Shown: piece by piece, positions 1 to 8,338 of the stretch
Position numbering within the stretch: position 1 is the stretch's first letter
Layout of the letters: every line of letters starts with the position of its first letter
Source: Bacillus sp. es.036
GTDB lineage: Bacteria > Bacillota > Bacilli > Bacillales > Guptibacillaceae
DNA length: 64,000 bases
NCBI RefSeq assembly: GCF_002563635.1
Contig: NZ_PDIZ01000001.1
Location: forward strand, 3,224,001 to 3,288,000
Reading direction: 5' to 3'
Translations under genes and position numbers: made by a program
Notes under the pieces: model-generated
Seen by the model: only the letters and a program-made list of their open reading frames with translations
What the model was told of the DNA's origin: nothing
The model's database searches: none

Positions 1-367
1 TCTTTAAGTTTATTGACTTATCAACTGCAGCTGTATCCTCGTCCAAAACGATAGGATTTTCAAAATTACCTGATACGTAATCTGAGTTCTCAAAATAAGG
101 CTTTACATACTCAAATGGATGGTCATATCCATGTTCATCCGTTGCTTTTTCAACATAGCGACCTAACATAATATCGCCCACCATTGTTGCTGTTAGAATA
201 GCATCATTATCAACAGCTTCTGACTCACCCGGTTTTAATAAATAGGAGAAGGGAATCATCAAAATAATACATAATCCTAAGGCAATAAACGTATGAGTAA
301 GTGTTCTTTTCTTATGCCATTTGATTTTCTTTAAAATTTTCTCTTTAAAATTCAACTTCCTAGCCAT
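1..367 (-). CDS. pgsA: Poly-gamma-glutamate synthesis protein PgsA/CapA (N-terminal part)
   Basis: The gene is cut by the window edge; about 122 N-terminal codons are present. The protein starts with a basic segment rich in Lys, then one membrane segment (about residues 24-44). After that comes the start of a CapA-type metallophosphatase-like domain (TATMVGDIMLGRY, then GNFENP further on). In Bacillus, PgsA is the membrane-anchored, outward-facing component needed for poly-gamma-glutamate synthesis and export. It is the third gene of pgsB-pgsC-pgsA, with its start 11 bp beyond the pgsC stop. ATG at 367 was chosen because it follows pgsC closely and gives the usual short cytoplasmic lead. The family call is sure; the C-terminal part is not visible here. 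Confidence 0.9.
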   Translation of the reverse strand, partial: MARKLNFKEKILKKIKWHKKRTLTHTFIALGLCIILMIPFSYLLKPGESEAVDNDAILTATMVGDIMLGRYVEKATDEHGYDHPFEYVKPYFENSDYVSGNFENPIVLDEDTAAVDKSINLK

Positions 368-378
368 TTACATTCACC

Positions 379-828
379 CTAAATAAGATAATATGAGAAC
401 ATGATTAAGAATGTAATACCGCTAAGGAGTATAGTACTACCCAGTGTTGGTACAACACCCTGTTTTTGAATCGTATTTGCGATCAAACCAGGTACAATAA
501 CACCAATCCCACGTAACTCAAATATTTCAAAAGGTATAATAGGATAAGCGAAATCCAAAGCAAGTTTTAATGCAATTCCTGTTGTTAACATCGCCGCAAA
601 TTTTCGTCGACCATATAGAATCGTAAATTTCGCTATTCCATGCTGAACAATTAAATAGGTTAGTAAACTAATAATAAACATCGTTAACATGAAAATCGGT
701 TGATCAAAACTTAACGCAAGATAGCCTGGAACAATTAATCCTGCTGGAAGAATCCCCGTTTTTTCTGCATAAATCAAACTTAAAATAACACCGATAACTA
801 AAGAAATATATAAATCCGAACCAAACAC
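379..828 (-). CDS. pgsC: Poly-gamma-glutamate synthase membrane subunit PgsC/CapC
   Basis: This is a 149-residue, very hydrophobic protein with four or five predicted membrane segments. Its opening (MFGSDLYISLVIGVILSLI) and the conserved EKTGILPAGLIVPGYLAL block are characteristic of PgsC/CapC, and its length equals that of the B. subtilis protein. PgsC forms the membrane part of the poly-gamma-glutamate synthase together with the ligase PgsB. The gene lies 11 bp downstream of pgsB and 11 bp upstream of pgsA, so all three are clearly co-transcribed. No defect is seen. Confidence 0.95.
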   Translation of the reverse strand: MFGSDLYISLVIGVILSLIYAEKTGILPAGLIVPGYLALSFDQPIFMLTMFIISLLTYLIVQHGIAKFTILYGRRKFAAMLTTGIALKLALDFAYPIIPFEIFELRGIGVIVPGLIANTIQKQGVVPTLGSTILLSGITFLIMFSYYLI

Positions 829-839
829 TATGCTTCCCC

Positions 840-2021
840 CTAGCTGACTTGCTGCTTAAACTTGTACTGATTGAGCTTTTCAATCAATGGTTCAGCAGCC
901 CCGTGAATATTTCCCACACCATATAGTACCTTGTCGTTCAAAAACGGCTCTAATTCAGTAAAAATCTGATCTGTTGTATAATGCTCAAGATCAAGTAAAT
1001 GATCTGCTGGAATGACTCCAGCCTCAAATGCACTTGCAATCGGACTTGTCGTTTCTCCAATTAATACAAGCGTGTGTGCTTCTATATAAGGAAGAACGTC
1101 TCTTGCAAATTGCTCTGTACGATCTACGCGGTCTTCTCTGCAATTCATAATCACGATCGGTTTTTTCGAAGGATAGCCTAGCTGATCGACGCGCTCCCAT
1201 ATATTAAGCGTAGATGCTGCGTCATTCGCTGCGAACCCATTCACAAAAAAGGCAGGAGAATTTGGATTACCTAGAGGTAGAATTCTCATTGCGCCAGGAT
1301 CTGGCTGAGCATTCAACATTCCTTTAAACGCGGTTTCTTCGTCAATACCAATTGCTTCTGCAACCGCAAGGGCGAGAGAGGCATTATCGGGGAAGACCAT
1401 ATATTCAAACTTCAGAAGAAATTCATCAGAAATTCTTGAGTTATCGGCTACAATAACTTTTGTATTTCTTTTCTTCGCAATTTCCTTGTAGTACTCTTCA
1501 TAAGGTGATTCAGTAATAATCAAATGCCCGTTATATGGAATCGTTGCAGTAAACGCTTCTGCCACTTCATCTAACGTTGGTCCCATGACATCCAGGTGGT
1601 CTTCAAGAACATTCACAATAACACCAATATTCGCTTGAAGCATTTGTTTTTGAAAAATTACTTGATAGTCTGGATTAACCGCCATACATTCACTAACTAA
1701 CGCTTCTGCATTTAAGTCAGCGGCTTCTTTAACAACCATTTTCTGTTCACGTATATTAGGTCCTTCAAGTCTTCTCTTGATTGGTTTTTCTTCTCTTGTG
1801 TTCCAATACATCATTCTTGCAGACGTACCTGTTGTCTTCCCAACTGTTCGCATATTTGCTTCCACAAGTACGCCTGTCACTAGCCTGGTAACAGTTGATT
1901 TTCCTCGAATTCCATTAATGTTCACCCTAACTGGTAAACTCTCAATGTTTTTTTGATGTTGTCTGTGCTCATAAATGCCAATAGCTAATACGAGACACAA
2001 TATAAAAGGAATAAGTAGCAT
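840..2021 (-). CDS. pgsB: Poly-gamma-glutamate synthase ligase PgsB/CapB
   Basis: The 393-residue product has an N-terminal membrane anchor (residues 1-16). A Mur-ligase-type ATP-binding loop follows (NGIRGKSTVTR, about residues 36-46). Further blocks conserved in the family are SECMAVNPDYQ and VNVLEDHLDVMGPT. PgsB is the amide ligase that adds glutamate through the gamma-carboxyl in an ATP-dependent reaction. ATG at 2021 is preceded by a strong AGGAAGGAG site. A SigA-type promoter lies at 2087-2115 and a Spo0A-box-like site at 2205-2211. No pgsE is visible in the window. The length is normal for the family. Confidence 0.96.
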   Translation of the reverse strand: MLLIPFILCLVLAIGIYEHRQHQKNIESLPVRVNINGIRGKSTVTRLVTGVLVEANMRTVGKTTGTSARMMYWNTREEKPIKRRLEGPNIREQKMVVKEAADLNAEALVSECMAVNPDYQVIFQKQMLQANIGVIVNVLEDHLDVMGPTLDEVAEAFTATIPYNGHLIITESPYEEYYKEIAKKRNTKVIVADNSRISDEFLLKFEYMVFPDNASLALAVAEAIGIDEETAFKGMLNAQPDPGAMRILPLGNPNSPAFFVNGFAANDAASTLNIWERVDQLGYPSKKPIVIMNCREDRVDRTEQFARDVLPYIEAHTLVLIGETTSPIASAFEAGVIPADHLLDLEHYTTDQIFTELEPFLNDKVLYGVGNIHGAAEPLIEKLNQYKFKQQVS

Positions 2022-2086
2022 TTCCTTCTCCTTCCTGAAGGTTCATGTTTTAAATAGTTTTTCCATCTTGTTACCAAACGTTGTCC

Positions 2087-2115
2087 ATTATAAGGTAACA
2101 CCGACGTAAAAACAA
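2087..2115 (-). promoter_or_regulatory. SigA-type promoter of pgsBCA
   Basis: Reading the minus strand there is TTGTTT (2110-2115), a spacer of exactly 17 nt, and a perfect TATAAT (2087-2092). It is about 66 nt upstream of the pgsB start. The assignment is by consensus match only. Confidence 0.75.
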
Positions 2116-2194
2116 CAGCTTAACGAAAGATACTATAGGTTTTCTACATTTTTCTACCTTCCTTATAATAGCACTAGCACTTCTACAGAGATAC

Positions 2195-2212
2195 AGGCTA
2201 TTTTTGTCGAAT
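2195..2212. promoter_or_regulatory. 18-bp motif with Spo0A-box-like core, upstream of pgsB
   Basis: The 18-mer AGGCTATTTTTGTCGAAT contains TGTCGAA (2205-2211), which matches the Spo0A box. The identical 18-mer recurs at 37670-37687, upstream of a CWB2 surface-protein gene. Here it lies about 80 bp upstream of the pgs promoter -35 element. Binding by Spo0A is an inference. Confidence 0.5.
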
Positions 2213-2926
2213 AGTGTAAAGATATACAATTACATTTACATACATCCAAAAGCTTAGTTTAGGCCTCATTTATAATAATTTGTTTTAACTAGAACTCTTA
2301 CTAATGACTTCAATTTTTACATACATTTTATTTTACATACATCTACTAGCCAGTAACTTATTACATTGTCTTATCTATTACTTTTTTTGTAATTATAAAA
2401 GGTAGTCTATTTCTCGAGTAATAACTTCCTGAGATCCAATAACAGTTATTACAGAAAGAATATCTTTCTATAAAGCTTTCTTCGTTATAACCAATAAACA
2501 TTTGCTATAGTACGGGCTTGATATACTAAGAACATATTATCACCTTAACCAATGTGTTCTATTATTCTGGACCGGATGATCTTAACCCCCTACTTCCTCC
2601 GCTATAGTCTCTGACACTGTAACGATCGTCTCGCTCCTGTATTCCAACTATGGGACGCGATGTTGCATATTCATCGCGGTTGATCGAACGATAGAGATCA
2701 TTTACTTTTCATTTTAAATAGGTAGCAAAATATTAAGTAAGGATCACTCAATCGCATTCATATTCTCGATTCACAATAAACCAATCGACGATTCTTTAAA
2801 TATGTACTTCATCTCTAACTCCTCCTTAAGTCCCAAACGCACTAGTACTTAATAACCACCAAAAAATCTAGTATATTCCAAATATTGAGTATTAATCAGA
2901 AAAAGGAAGGAAATAGAAGTTATTTT

Positions 2927-2942
2927 GTTCTTTATAAAGAAT
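2927..2942. promoter_or_regulatory. SinR-like inverted repeat 1 upstream of the tapA promoter
   Basis: GTTCTTTATAAAGAAT is two inverted 7-bp half-sites separated by 2 bp; the inner 14 bp (2928-2941) are a perfect palindrome. The half-site matches GTTCTYT, known for the biofilm repressor SinR in B. subtilis. It ends 18 bp upstream of the candidate -35 element. No sinR gene is in the window, so regulator identity is inferred. Confidence 0.55.
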
Positions 2943-2960
2943 TTTAATAGAATTTAAGAC

Positions 2961-2989
2961 TTTCCAAATGAACAGGAGGATAATATACT
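2961..2989 (+). promoter_or_regulatory. Candidate SigA promoter of tapA-sipW-tasA
   Basis: TTTCCA (2961-2966), a 17-nt spacer and TATACT (2984-2989) form a plausible SigA promoter with a weak -35. The predicted transcript would start near 2996. SinR-like operators lie on both sides (2927-2942 and 3000-3015). Confidence 0.5.
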
Positions 2990-2999
2990 CTATTTATTC

Positions 3000-3015
3000 A
3001 TTCTTTATAACGAAC
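3000..3015. promoter_or_regulatory. SinR-like inverted repeat 2 at the tapA transcription start
   Basis: ATTCTTTATAACGAAC has the same 7-2-7 layout as the copy at 2927 and differs from it at only three of 16 positions. It covers the predicted initially transcribed region, where a bound repressor would block initiation. Confidence 0.5.
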
Positions 3016-3053
3016 GACCTAAGACTTTTGGAGTATGGATTAGGTAGAATGGG

Positions 3054-4205
3054 GTGGGTCTTCTGAAAGAAAAATCGGAAAGAAGAAAGATAAAATCACA
3101 ACGACTTGTAAATAAGCCACAAATATCTTACAAAATACCAAAAGCGCTATCAATAAATTTCGCATTATCAGCGCTAATTCTCAGCGGACTAGCTCAAATA
3201 ACTGGACAAACATACAGCTCCTACAGTGATACAGAATCTATTAGCGGTCAAATTAAAACATGTGAGGTATTTCCTTCTGCTATCCAGGACAGTTACAACG
3301 AGCTTGATCAACATTTACAAATAGTCATTCAACTTAGTAACGCCATTTACACTTTTGAGCAGGAGCCATTCGAGTTTGAAGAATCCAATTCAGTGGATCA
3401 AGATGCAACTCCAGAACAGTTGATAACATTATCTGGTGACAGTGAAGTTCAAATAAAAGCGTTAACAAAGGAATTACAAGCAATAGATAAACAACATCTT
3501 ACATACTCTGAGATCAAAATCAGCCTACAAAATGAATTAGATGGCATGAAAAAAGTGATTACTACGCTGAAACAATATGATTCAGGTGATTCAAAATGTA
3601 CCAAAATTGATAAATCCGAAATTCGCACGAAACTAATCGATGACTATAGAAAAAGTAATTTCCTTCCCTCTACTTATCAAAATGAGATTGCCACACTATT
3701 AGATCTTTCACCCAAGAATCAATCGAGCACTAATGAAAATACGAAACAAGAAATTACTAAGGATCTAGCTGATGTATTAAATATTCTTGGCCAAGAGAGC
3801 AAAGTTCTTAAAGCCAAAATAGAAGAACTAGAAAATCTAGCAATCTTACTCCAAAAAAAGGCGGAAAAAGAAAAAATCGCAAATGAAAGCACCGTTAAAG
3901 AAGACAATGAAATTGATCAAAAAAATGAGAGTGAGACTACCGACACTGAGACGAATCCTCCAAAAGCGAACAGCAATTCTAAAGATGTAACTAAGGAAGC
4001 TAAACCTCAACAAGAAGAAAATAAAGACAATCCTCAGAAGGACACCGACTCAACTGAAGATCCAAGCACAGAACCTACAATTCCTGAAGAAGAGAAAGGT
4101 TCGTCTACGGATGGTCAAGATATCGAAACACCGCCAAACGATGTGAGTGAAGAAGTGGTAAAAGAAAGCCCTGCTTCTTCTACAGAAAATGAAAATCAAG
4201 AATAA
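3054..4205 (+). CDS. TapA-like matrix protein, first gene of a sipW-tasA operon
   Basis: The product is 383 residues with a basic N-terminus, one hydrophobic stretch (about residues 30-48) and then TYSSYSDTESISG, a pattern typical of SipW-dependent signal peptides. A CEVFP segment follows, and the middle is predicted helical. The last ~110 residues are a very acidic, low-complexity tail rich in Glu, Asn, Lys and Thr. The position before sipW and tasA, and the acidic tail, match B. subtilis TapA (YqxM), which anchors and assembles TasA fibres, but the primary sequence is strongly divergent and longer. The start is GTG at 3054 with only a weak ribosome site, so the start is uncertain. It could instead be a different SipW-exported surface protein. 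Confidence 0.6.
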   Translation: MGLLKEKSERRKIKSQRLVNKPQISYKIPKALSINFALSALILSGLAQITGQTYSSYSDTESISGQIKTCEVFPSAIQDSYNELDQHLQIVIQLSNAIYTFEQEPFEFEESNSVDQDATPEQLITLSGDSEVQIKALTKELQAIDKQHLTYSEIKISLQNELDGMKKVITTLKQYDSGDSKCTKIDKSEIRTKLIDDYRKSNFLPSTYQNEIATLLDLSPKNQSSTNENTKQEITKDLADVLNILGQESKVLKAKIEELENLAILLQKKAEKEKIANESTVKEDNEIDQKNESETTDTETNPPKANSNSKDVTKEAKPQQEENKDNPQKDTDSTEDPSTEPTIPEEEKGSSTDGQDIETPPNDVSEEVVKESPASSTENENQE

Positions 4206-4228
4206 CTCATGAAGGAGACGGTATAAAA

Positions 4229-4810
4229 ATGAGTTTGAAGAAAGTGCTGAGCACTCTTGGTACCTTTGTCAATATTATTCTGTTTGCTGCATTAGCCTGT
4301 ATGGTCTTTATCGTAATCTCTTCAAAAGCATCTGGAGGAGAACCTAATATATTGGGATATCAAATTAAGACAGTTTTATCCGGCTCAATGGAACCAACTT
4401 TCCTAACTGGTTCTGTCATAGCTGTTGATCCAGATATTGATCAGAATAGCTTCCAGAAAGATGACATTGTTACATTTATGCAGGATCAGAATACGCTAGT
4501 CACCCACCGTATTATTGGAGTAGAAAAAAACGGCGAGTCAGTTATTTATGAAACAAAAGGTGACAACAACGATGGACCCGATACGCAGCCGTTACTTGCA
4601 GAGAACGTGGTGGGTGAATATACCGGAATCACTATCCCTTACTTAGGGAAAATGATTGCATTTGCCAATTCGAAAGCAGGTGCCATTTACCTTCTAATTG
4701 TACCTGGACTCCTCTTAATACTCTACTCTGCCATTACGATTTGGCTAACTTTAAGTAGATTTGTAGATAGTAAAGAAATTGAAGCAACGAAATCTGAAAC
4801 TAGTTCATAA
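4229..4810 (+). CDS. sipW: Signal peptidase I of the SipW (ER) type
   Basis: The 193-residue membrane protein has an N-terminal membrane segment (about 15-31) and a C-terminal one (about 152-175). The active-site block is SGSMEPTF with catalytic Ser53. It carries VTHRIIGV with His93 instead of the Lys of bacterial P-type enzymes, followed by GDNNDGPD. This Ser/His/Asp pattern defines the ER-type SipW group, which processes TasA and TapA. The gene begins 23 bp after the tapA-like gene with a good AAGGAGA site. It lies 57 bp before tasA, as in the B. subtilis operon. No defects are seen. Confidence 0.95.
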   Translation: MSLKKVLSTLGTFVNIILFAALACMVFIVISSKASGGEPNILGYQIKTVLSGSMEPTFLTGSVIAVDPDIDQNSFQKDDIVTFMQDQNTLVTHRIIGVEKNGESVIYETKGDNNDGPDTQPLLAENVVGEYTGITIPYLGKMIAFANSKAGAIYLLIVPGLLLILYSAITIWLTLSRFVDSKEIEATKSETSS

Positions 4811-4867
4811 TGGTTTGTTATCCCTTAGGGGGTTCAAAATATAAACTTATTTTAGGGAGGAAAAAGA

Positions 4868-5668
4868 ATGAGCATTAAAAAGAAATTAGCAATGGGCGTT
4901 ATGACAGGGGCACTAGGGCTTACATTAGTTGGGGGAGGTACATATGCTGCGTTTAATGACACAGCTACGATTAACAATCATTTTGCCTCTGGAGAGCTTG
5001 ATTTAAAAGTGGGGAAATCAGGCAATAAACCAATTAGTTTTGACTTATCGAATTTAAAACCTGGCGATAATGTTCAAAGGATCTTTACTCTTAACAATGC
5101 AGGATCTCTTGCGATTAAAGACGTCTTAATGGATGCAACTGCAAGCAATTTTAGCGATGAAGAAGGCGACTCAACGAAAAATGATTTCCTTGACCAGTTT
5201 GAAATTGACTTTATGAATGTTGATACTGAAACTAATCAATGGCAGCCAAGAGGCGATGTCATTAAGTCAGGTGAGAAACTTACACTTAAAGATCTGGTGA
5301 ATGGGGATGTTTCAAAAGTTAAAGGGGATCACGTAGTAGGCAATAGAATTAATCTTGCTTCCATTGCAAGTGGTGATGACCGTGGTATTCCAGTCAGTCC
5401 TCCAGATACTGATGACGTATTTATCCAAATTACATTCAAAGATGTTGACACTAAGTCTGGTGGAGAATATGTTCAAAATAAATACATGAATGCAAGTGTG
5501 GACTTCTTCTTTAATCTAGAAGCTACACAGTGGGATGGCGTTAACGTCGACTCTCATAACGGTAACGGGGCTGTAAACAATGGCGTACAAAGTTCTTCTG
5601 ATGGAACGAACGACACTCCTAACCCTAAAACTACTGGAACTTCTGATTCTGAGGAAGTAACTGATTAA
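4868..5668 (+). CDS. tasA: TasA/CalY-family amyloid matrix protein
   Basis: The 266-residue product has a SipW-type signal peptide (LGLTLVGGGTYAAFNDTATINNHF begins at about residue 17, with cleavage near TYA-AF). The TasA/camelysin (peptidase M73-like) domain follows, with ASGELDLKVG and LKPGDNVQRIFTLNNAGSL. The last ~30 residues are a Ser/Thr/Asn-rich tail. TasA is secreted and assembles into extracellular fibres that stiffen the biofilm matrix. ATG at 4868 has a strong AGGGAGGAAAAAG site. The gene ends the operon, and a strong terminator follows at about 5741-5778. Camelysin-type proteases in B. cereus are an alternative family label. Confidence 0.9.
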   Translation: MSIKKKLAMGVMTGALGLTLVGGGTYAAFNDTATINNHFASGELDLKVGKSGNKPISFDLSNLKPGDNVQRIFTLNNAGSLAIKDVLMDATASNFSDEEGDSTKNDFLDQFEIDFMNVDTETNQWQPRGDVIKSGEKLTLKDLVNGDVSKVKGDHVVGNRINLASIASGDDRGIPVSPPDTDDVFIQITFKDVDTKSGGEYVQNKYMNASVDFFFNLEATQWDGVNVDSHNGNGAVNNGVQSSSDGTNDTPNPKTTGTSDSEEVTD

Positions 5669-5740
5669 CAAGCTTACGAGCTAATCTGCTCTGTTTTATT
5701 AATTCCATTTTCTAAACGAGCATTTAACAGCAGAATAATT

Positions 5741-5778
5741 AAAGGAGTTCTCCTCTAACGACTGAGGAGAACTCCTTT
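5741..5778 (+). terminator. Terminator after tasA
   Basis: A 15-bp stem (AAAGGAGTTCTCCTC paired with GAGGAGAACTCCTTT) with an 8-nt loop is followed by Ts. It closes the tapA-sipW-tasA operon. Confidence 0.85.
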
Positions 5779-5845
5779 TGAATTCACCTAAATCCAAGTA
5801 CTTTGCGATGGTTGTACAAATTTACTCGTTAATGACTAATGACCT

Positions 5846-5878
5846 AATGAATCACCTGGACGGTTCTACCGATTCATT
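5846..5878. repeat. REP-like palindrome, divergent copy (family 1)
   Basis: The arms AATGAATC and GATTCATT enclose a 17-nt loop holding GGACGGTTCT. That loop is the reverse complement of the AGAACCGTCC core of the other family-1 copies. It lies just beyond the 3' end of the RAYT gene, a usual place for such repeats. Confidence 0.55.
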
Positions 5879-5981
5879 TCCTTGTACGAAATCACGAGGA
5901 TTCATTGTATTATAATAATTAATAAAGATACCAAATGACAACCATTAAACATCACCTATTATTCGATACATACTTAATAAT

Positions 5982-6758
5982 TCAAGCCCTATAAATCAAA
6001 GTCTGCGAAACTCCCAAGATCCTTGCCATCTGCCTTTGCGATAACCCCTCTACAGCTTTCAACCTTCGTAAAATCGGATCCCGTTTCTCTCTCGCCAAAC
6101 TTTTCACCTGAGCGATTTCCAGCTTTCCAAGTAATCCTTTAATCACAACTCTCGCTTCATCATCGGTCAACCTTTTCCTTTCAGAGTCGAAATCCTCTAA
6201 ACACCGATCGTCGTTTACTGTCTCGTTAAACTCCTTGAACCTCTCAATAGCCATCGCTCGGTCTTTTCCAAACATGTTTAATATCAAATTACAATCTACC
6301 AAACGGGTTACTGAAGTTAGTTGATAATACGCCCTACAGCTACTCCACTCCCATTCATCCAGAGTTCTTACCATTCTAGCTTTTAGAGGGTTTTGATGAA
6401 TGTAGCGAACGACGGTAAGGAGATACTCCACTGTCTCGACATTCTCACTTTTAAATCGATCCTCAAATAGATGGCCGGATGTGTTGTATTTAAAATGATA
6501 GTATTTGACGAAGCTTACGGCGATGCGCTTTATTGTGATAGAAATGTCTTCGTTCCCTTCTTTCAGCAGAAGGTGAACGTGATTGCTCATTAAACACCAC
6601 GCATAGATTTTAACCTTGTACAGGGTTGAGTACTTTTCGAGAGTTTGAAGGAATTGAAGCCAATCTTCATTATCGTGAAAGATTTCCTGTCTGTTTGCTC
6701 CTCTATAGATAATGTGATAGATTCCTGTACGGCTTTTTTGTCTCGCTTTACGAGGCAT
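5982..6758 (-). CDS. REP-associated tyrosine transposase (RAYT, Y1/HUH family)
   Basis: The 258-residue product opens with MPRKARQKSRTGIYHIIYRG. It carries the HUH metal-binding motif SNHVHLLL (His60, His62) and the nucleophile helix VVRYIHQNPLKA (Tyr119). The C-terminus adds a helix-turn-helix-like segment (LSQRQMARILGVSQTLIYRA). These enzymes are single-strand nucleases related to IS200/IS605 transposases and are thought to mobilise REP palindromes. The gene starts only 20 bp after the comM stop. It is flanked by a divergent REP-like copy at 5846, and a truncated relative lies at 14325. It appears intact. Its true substrate is inferred to be the GAATCACG/CGTGATTC repeat family. Confidence 0.85.
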   Translation of the reverse strand: MPRKARQKSRTGIYHIIYRGANRQEIFHDNEDWLQFLQTLEKYSTLYKVKIYAWCLMSNHVHLLLKEGNEDISITIKRIAVSFVKYYHFKYNTSGHLFEDRFKSENVETVEYLLTVVRYIHQNPLKARMVRTLDEWEWSSCRAYYQLTSVTRLVDCNLILNMFGKDRAMAIERFKEFNETVNDDRCLEDFDSERKRLTDDEARVVIKGLLGKLEIAQVKSLAREKRDPILRRLKAVEGLSQRQMARILGVSQTLIYRA

Positions 6759-6778
6759 GACAAATGACGATGACGTTT

Positions 6779-8338
6779 CTATTTGTAGTGCACATTATGG
6801 TTTTCTCCTGTGAGTGATTTTTTGTGGAAGGATTGGATTGAACGGAGAGATAGTTTCCGTAATAGAAGGGCTTCTTCAATGGCTTCATCTGAAATGATGT
6901 CGTCGCCTTTCAAATCAGCTATCGTTCTCGCCAGTCGAATGATTTTGATTTGCACGCGATTGCTGAATCCCTGTGCACTTGATAAAGATTGGAGGTTTTG
7001 TTGCTGGAGTGGTGTTAGAGGGCTACTGCTTGTGAGTTGCTCAAATGAAACGCTCCCGTTGCAAATTTCTTTACCGTAGCGGGCGTATTGCCTTTCTCTT
7101 GCAGCGATTACACGATTTTTCACTTCTTCTGATGATTCGATACCACTAAAATGATTTCCTTTCAGATTCACTGGTTTTAACGAGAGTAGGATATCGATTC
7201 GATCTAAAATAGGACCCGATACACGACTTTTGTAAGCTTTGATTTGTTTTTCAGAACAGGTACAATAGTGGTCGCTTGAATCAAAGTAGCCACATGGGCA
7301 GGGGTTCATTGCAGCGATGAAGATAAATTTCGCAGGATACGTAATGGTGGAATGGACGCGGCTGATCGTCACCTTCTCATTCTCCATAGGTTGCCTCAAC
7401 ATATCGAGCGTCTTCTTTGAGAATTCTCCTAGTTCATCGAGAAATAACACACCTCGGTGAGCAAGCGAAACTTCACCGGGCTTCGGGTTGGTTCCTCCAC
7501 CAATGATTGAGACAGATGAAGCTGAATGATGAGGGTGACGATAGGATGGCAAAGTGAGCGAGTCGTATGGGGCGCCAGCTAATTGATATAAGCTGATCTT
7601 TTCAAGTTGGGCTTCCTTTGATAGCGGCGGGAGGATGGATGGGAACGTTTCAGCTAAAAGACTTTTTCCACAGCCTGGCGGACCATCCATGAGAAGATAG
7701 TGCTCTCCGCTTGCGGCGATTTCTAATGCCCGCTTTGCGAAGTCATGGCCGATTACTTGATTGAAGTTCCGTTGAAAATGAAAGCGTTCATCTGTCGATT
7801 CTTTTGGCTTATTCACTGACAGGATCTGTTGACCGGAGAGTAGATCGACTACGTCCTGTATTGTCTGGATGTATACCAATTCCAGCTCGTCAATTTCTAC
7901 CAAAGGAATTGTGGGGTCAAATGGAAGGAATAACGTTTGAAGCTGCAACTTTTTCGCGGCTAAAATCGCGGCAATCATCCCCTCAACCGGTAGAACCGTA
8001 CCATCTAGAGATAGTGCACCAATAAATCCGGTGTTCAGAGGGATCTTGTCCTTAATCGCTTTAAGTTCTTTCAGAATACCGATCGCGATAGGAAGATCAA
8101 ATAACGGGCCATTCTTTTTCTGCTCAGATGGAGAAAGGTTAATCACAACTTTCGAATCCACTAAAGGAAATCCTATACTATAAAGCGCCGCCGACACCCG
8201 CTCCTTCGATTCTTTAACAGAGGCATCCGGGAGTCCAACGATGATAACGGTCTCAATCCCTTCCGTTACTTGTACTTCTACCTGAACGCGGTAACCTTCT
8301 AAACCTTTTAATCCGATGCTTGTTACTTTTGCGGACAT
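6779..8338 (-). CDS. YifB/ComM-family Mg-chelatase-like AAA+ ATPase
   Basis: The 519-residue product has the N-terminal Lon-protease-like ChlI domain (about 20-140). The AAA+ core follows, with Walker A GPPGCGKS (219-226), Walker B GVLFLDELGEF (about 295) and a four-Cys segment CPCGYFDSSDHYCTC. The C-terminal Mg-chelatase subdomain comes last. In Haemophilus and Vibrio, ComM is a branch-migration helicase used in natural transformation; the role in Bacillaceae is less clear. ATG at 8338 has an AAAGGAGC site. Length and motifs are normal. The RAYT gene follows directly on the same strand and may be read from its promoter. Confidence 0.93.
   Translation of the reverse strand: MSAKVTSIGLKGLEGYRVQVEVQVTEGIETVIIVGLPDASVKESKERVSAALYSIGFPLVDSKVVINLSPSEQKKNGPLFDLPIAIGILKELKAIKDKIPLNTGFIGALSLDGTVLPVEGMIAAILAAKKLQLQTLFLPFDPTIPLVEIDELELVYIQTIQDVVDLLSGQQILSVNKPKESTDERFHFQRNFNQVIGHDFAKRALEIAASGEHYLLMDGPPGCGKSLLAETFPSILPPLSKEAQLEKISLYQLAGAPYDSLTLPSYRHPHHSASSVSIIGGGTNPKPGEVSLAHRGVLFLDELGEFSKKTLDMLRQPMENEKVTISRVHSTITYPAKFIFIAAMNPCPCGYFDSSDHYCTCSEKQIKAYKSRVSGPILDRIDILLSLKPVNLKGNHFSGIESSEEVKNRVIAARERQYARYGKEICNGSVSFEQLTSSSPLTPLQQQNLQSLSSAQGFSNRVQIKIIRLARTIADLKGDDIISDEAIEEALLLRKLSLRSIQSFHKKSLTGENHNVHYK

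Larger units (their letters stand above)
2022..3053. other. Divergent intergenic control region between pgsB and tapA-like gene
   Basis: These 1032 bp are AT-rich and hold no convincing gene. The contents seen are the pgs promoter (2087-2115), a Spo0A-box-like site (2205-2211), three direct copies of TTTACATACAT (2235-2245, 2316-2326, 2332-2342), a small hairpin with a 7-bp CGCGATG/CATCGCG stem (2656-2678), a candidate tapA promoter (2961-2989) and two SinR-like 16-mers (2927-2942, 3000-3015). A small RNA cannot be excluded. Confidence 0.6.
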
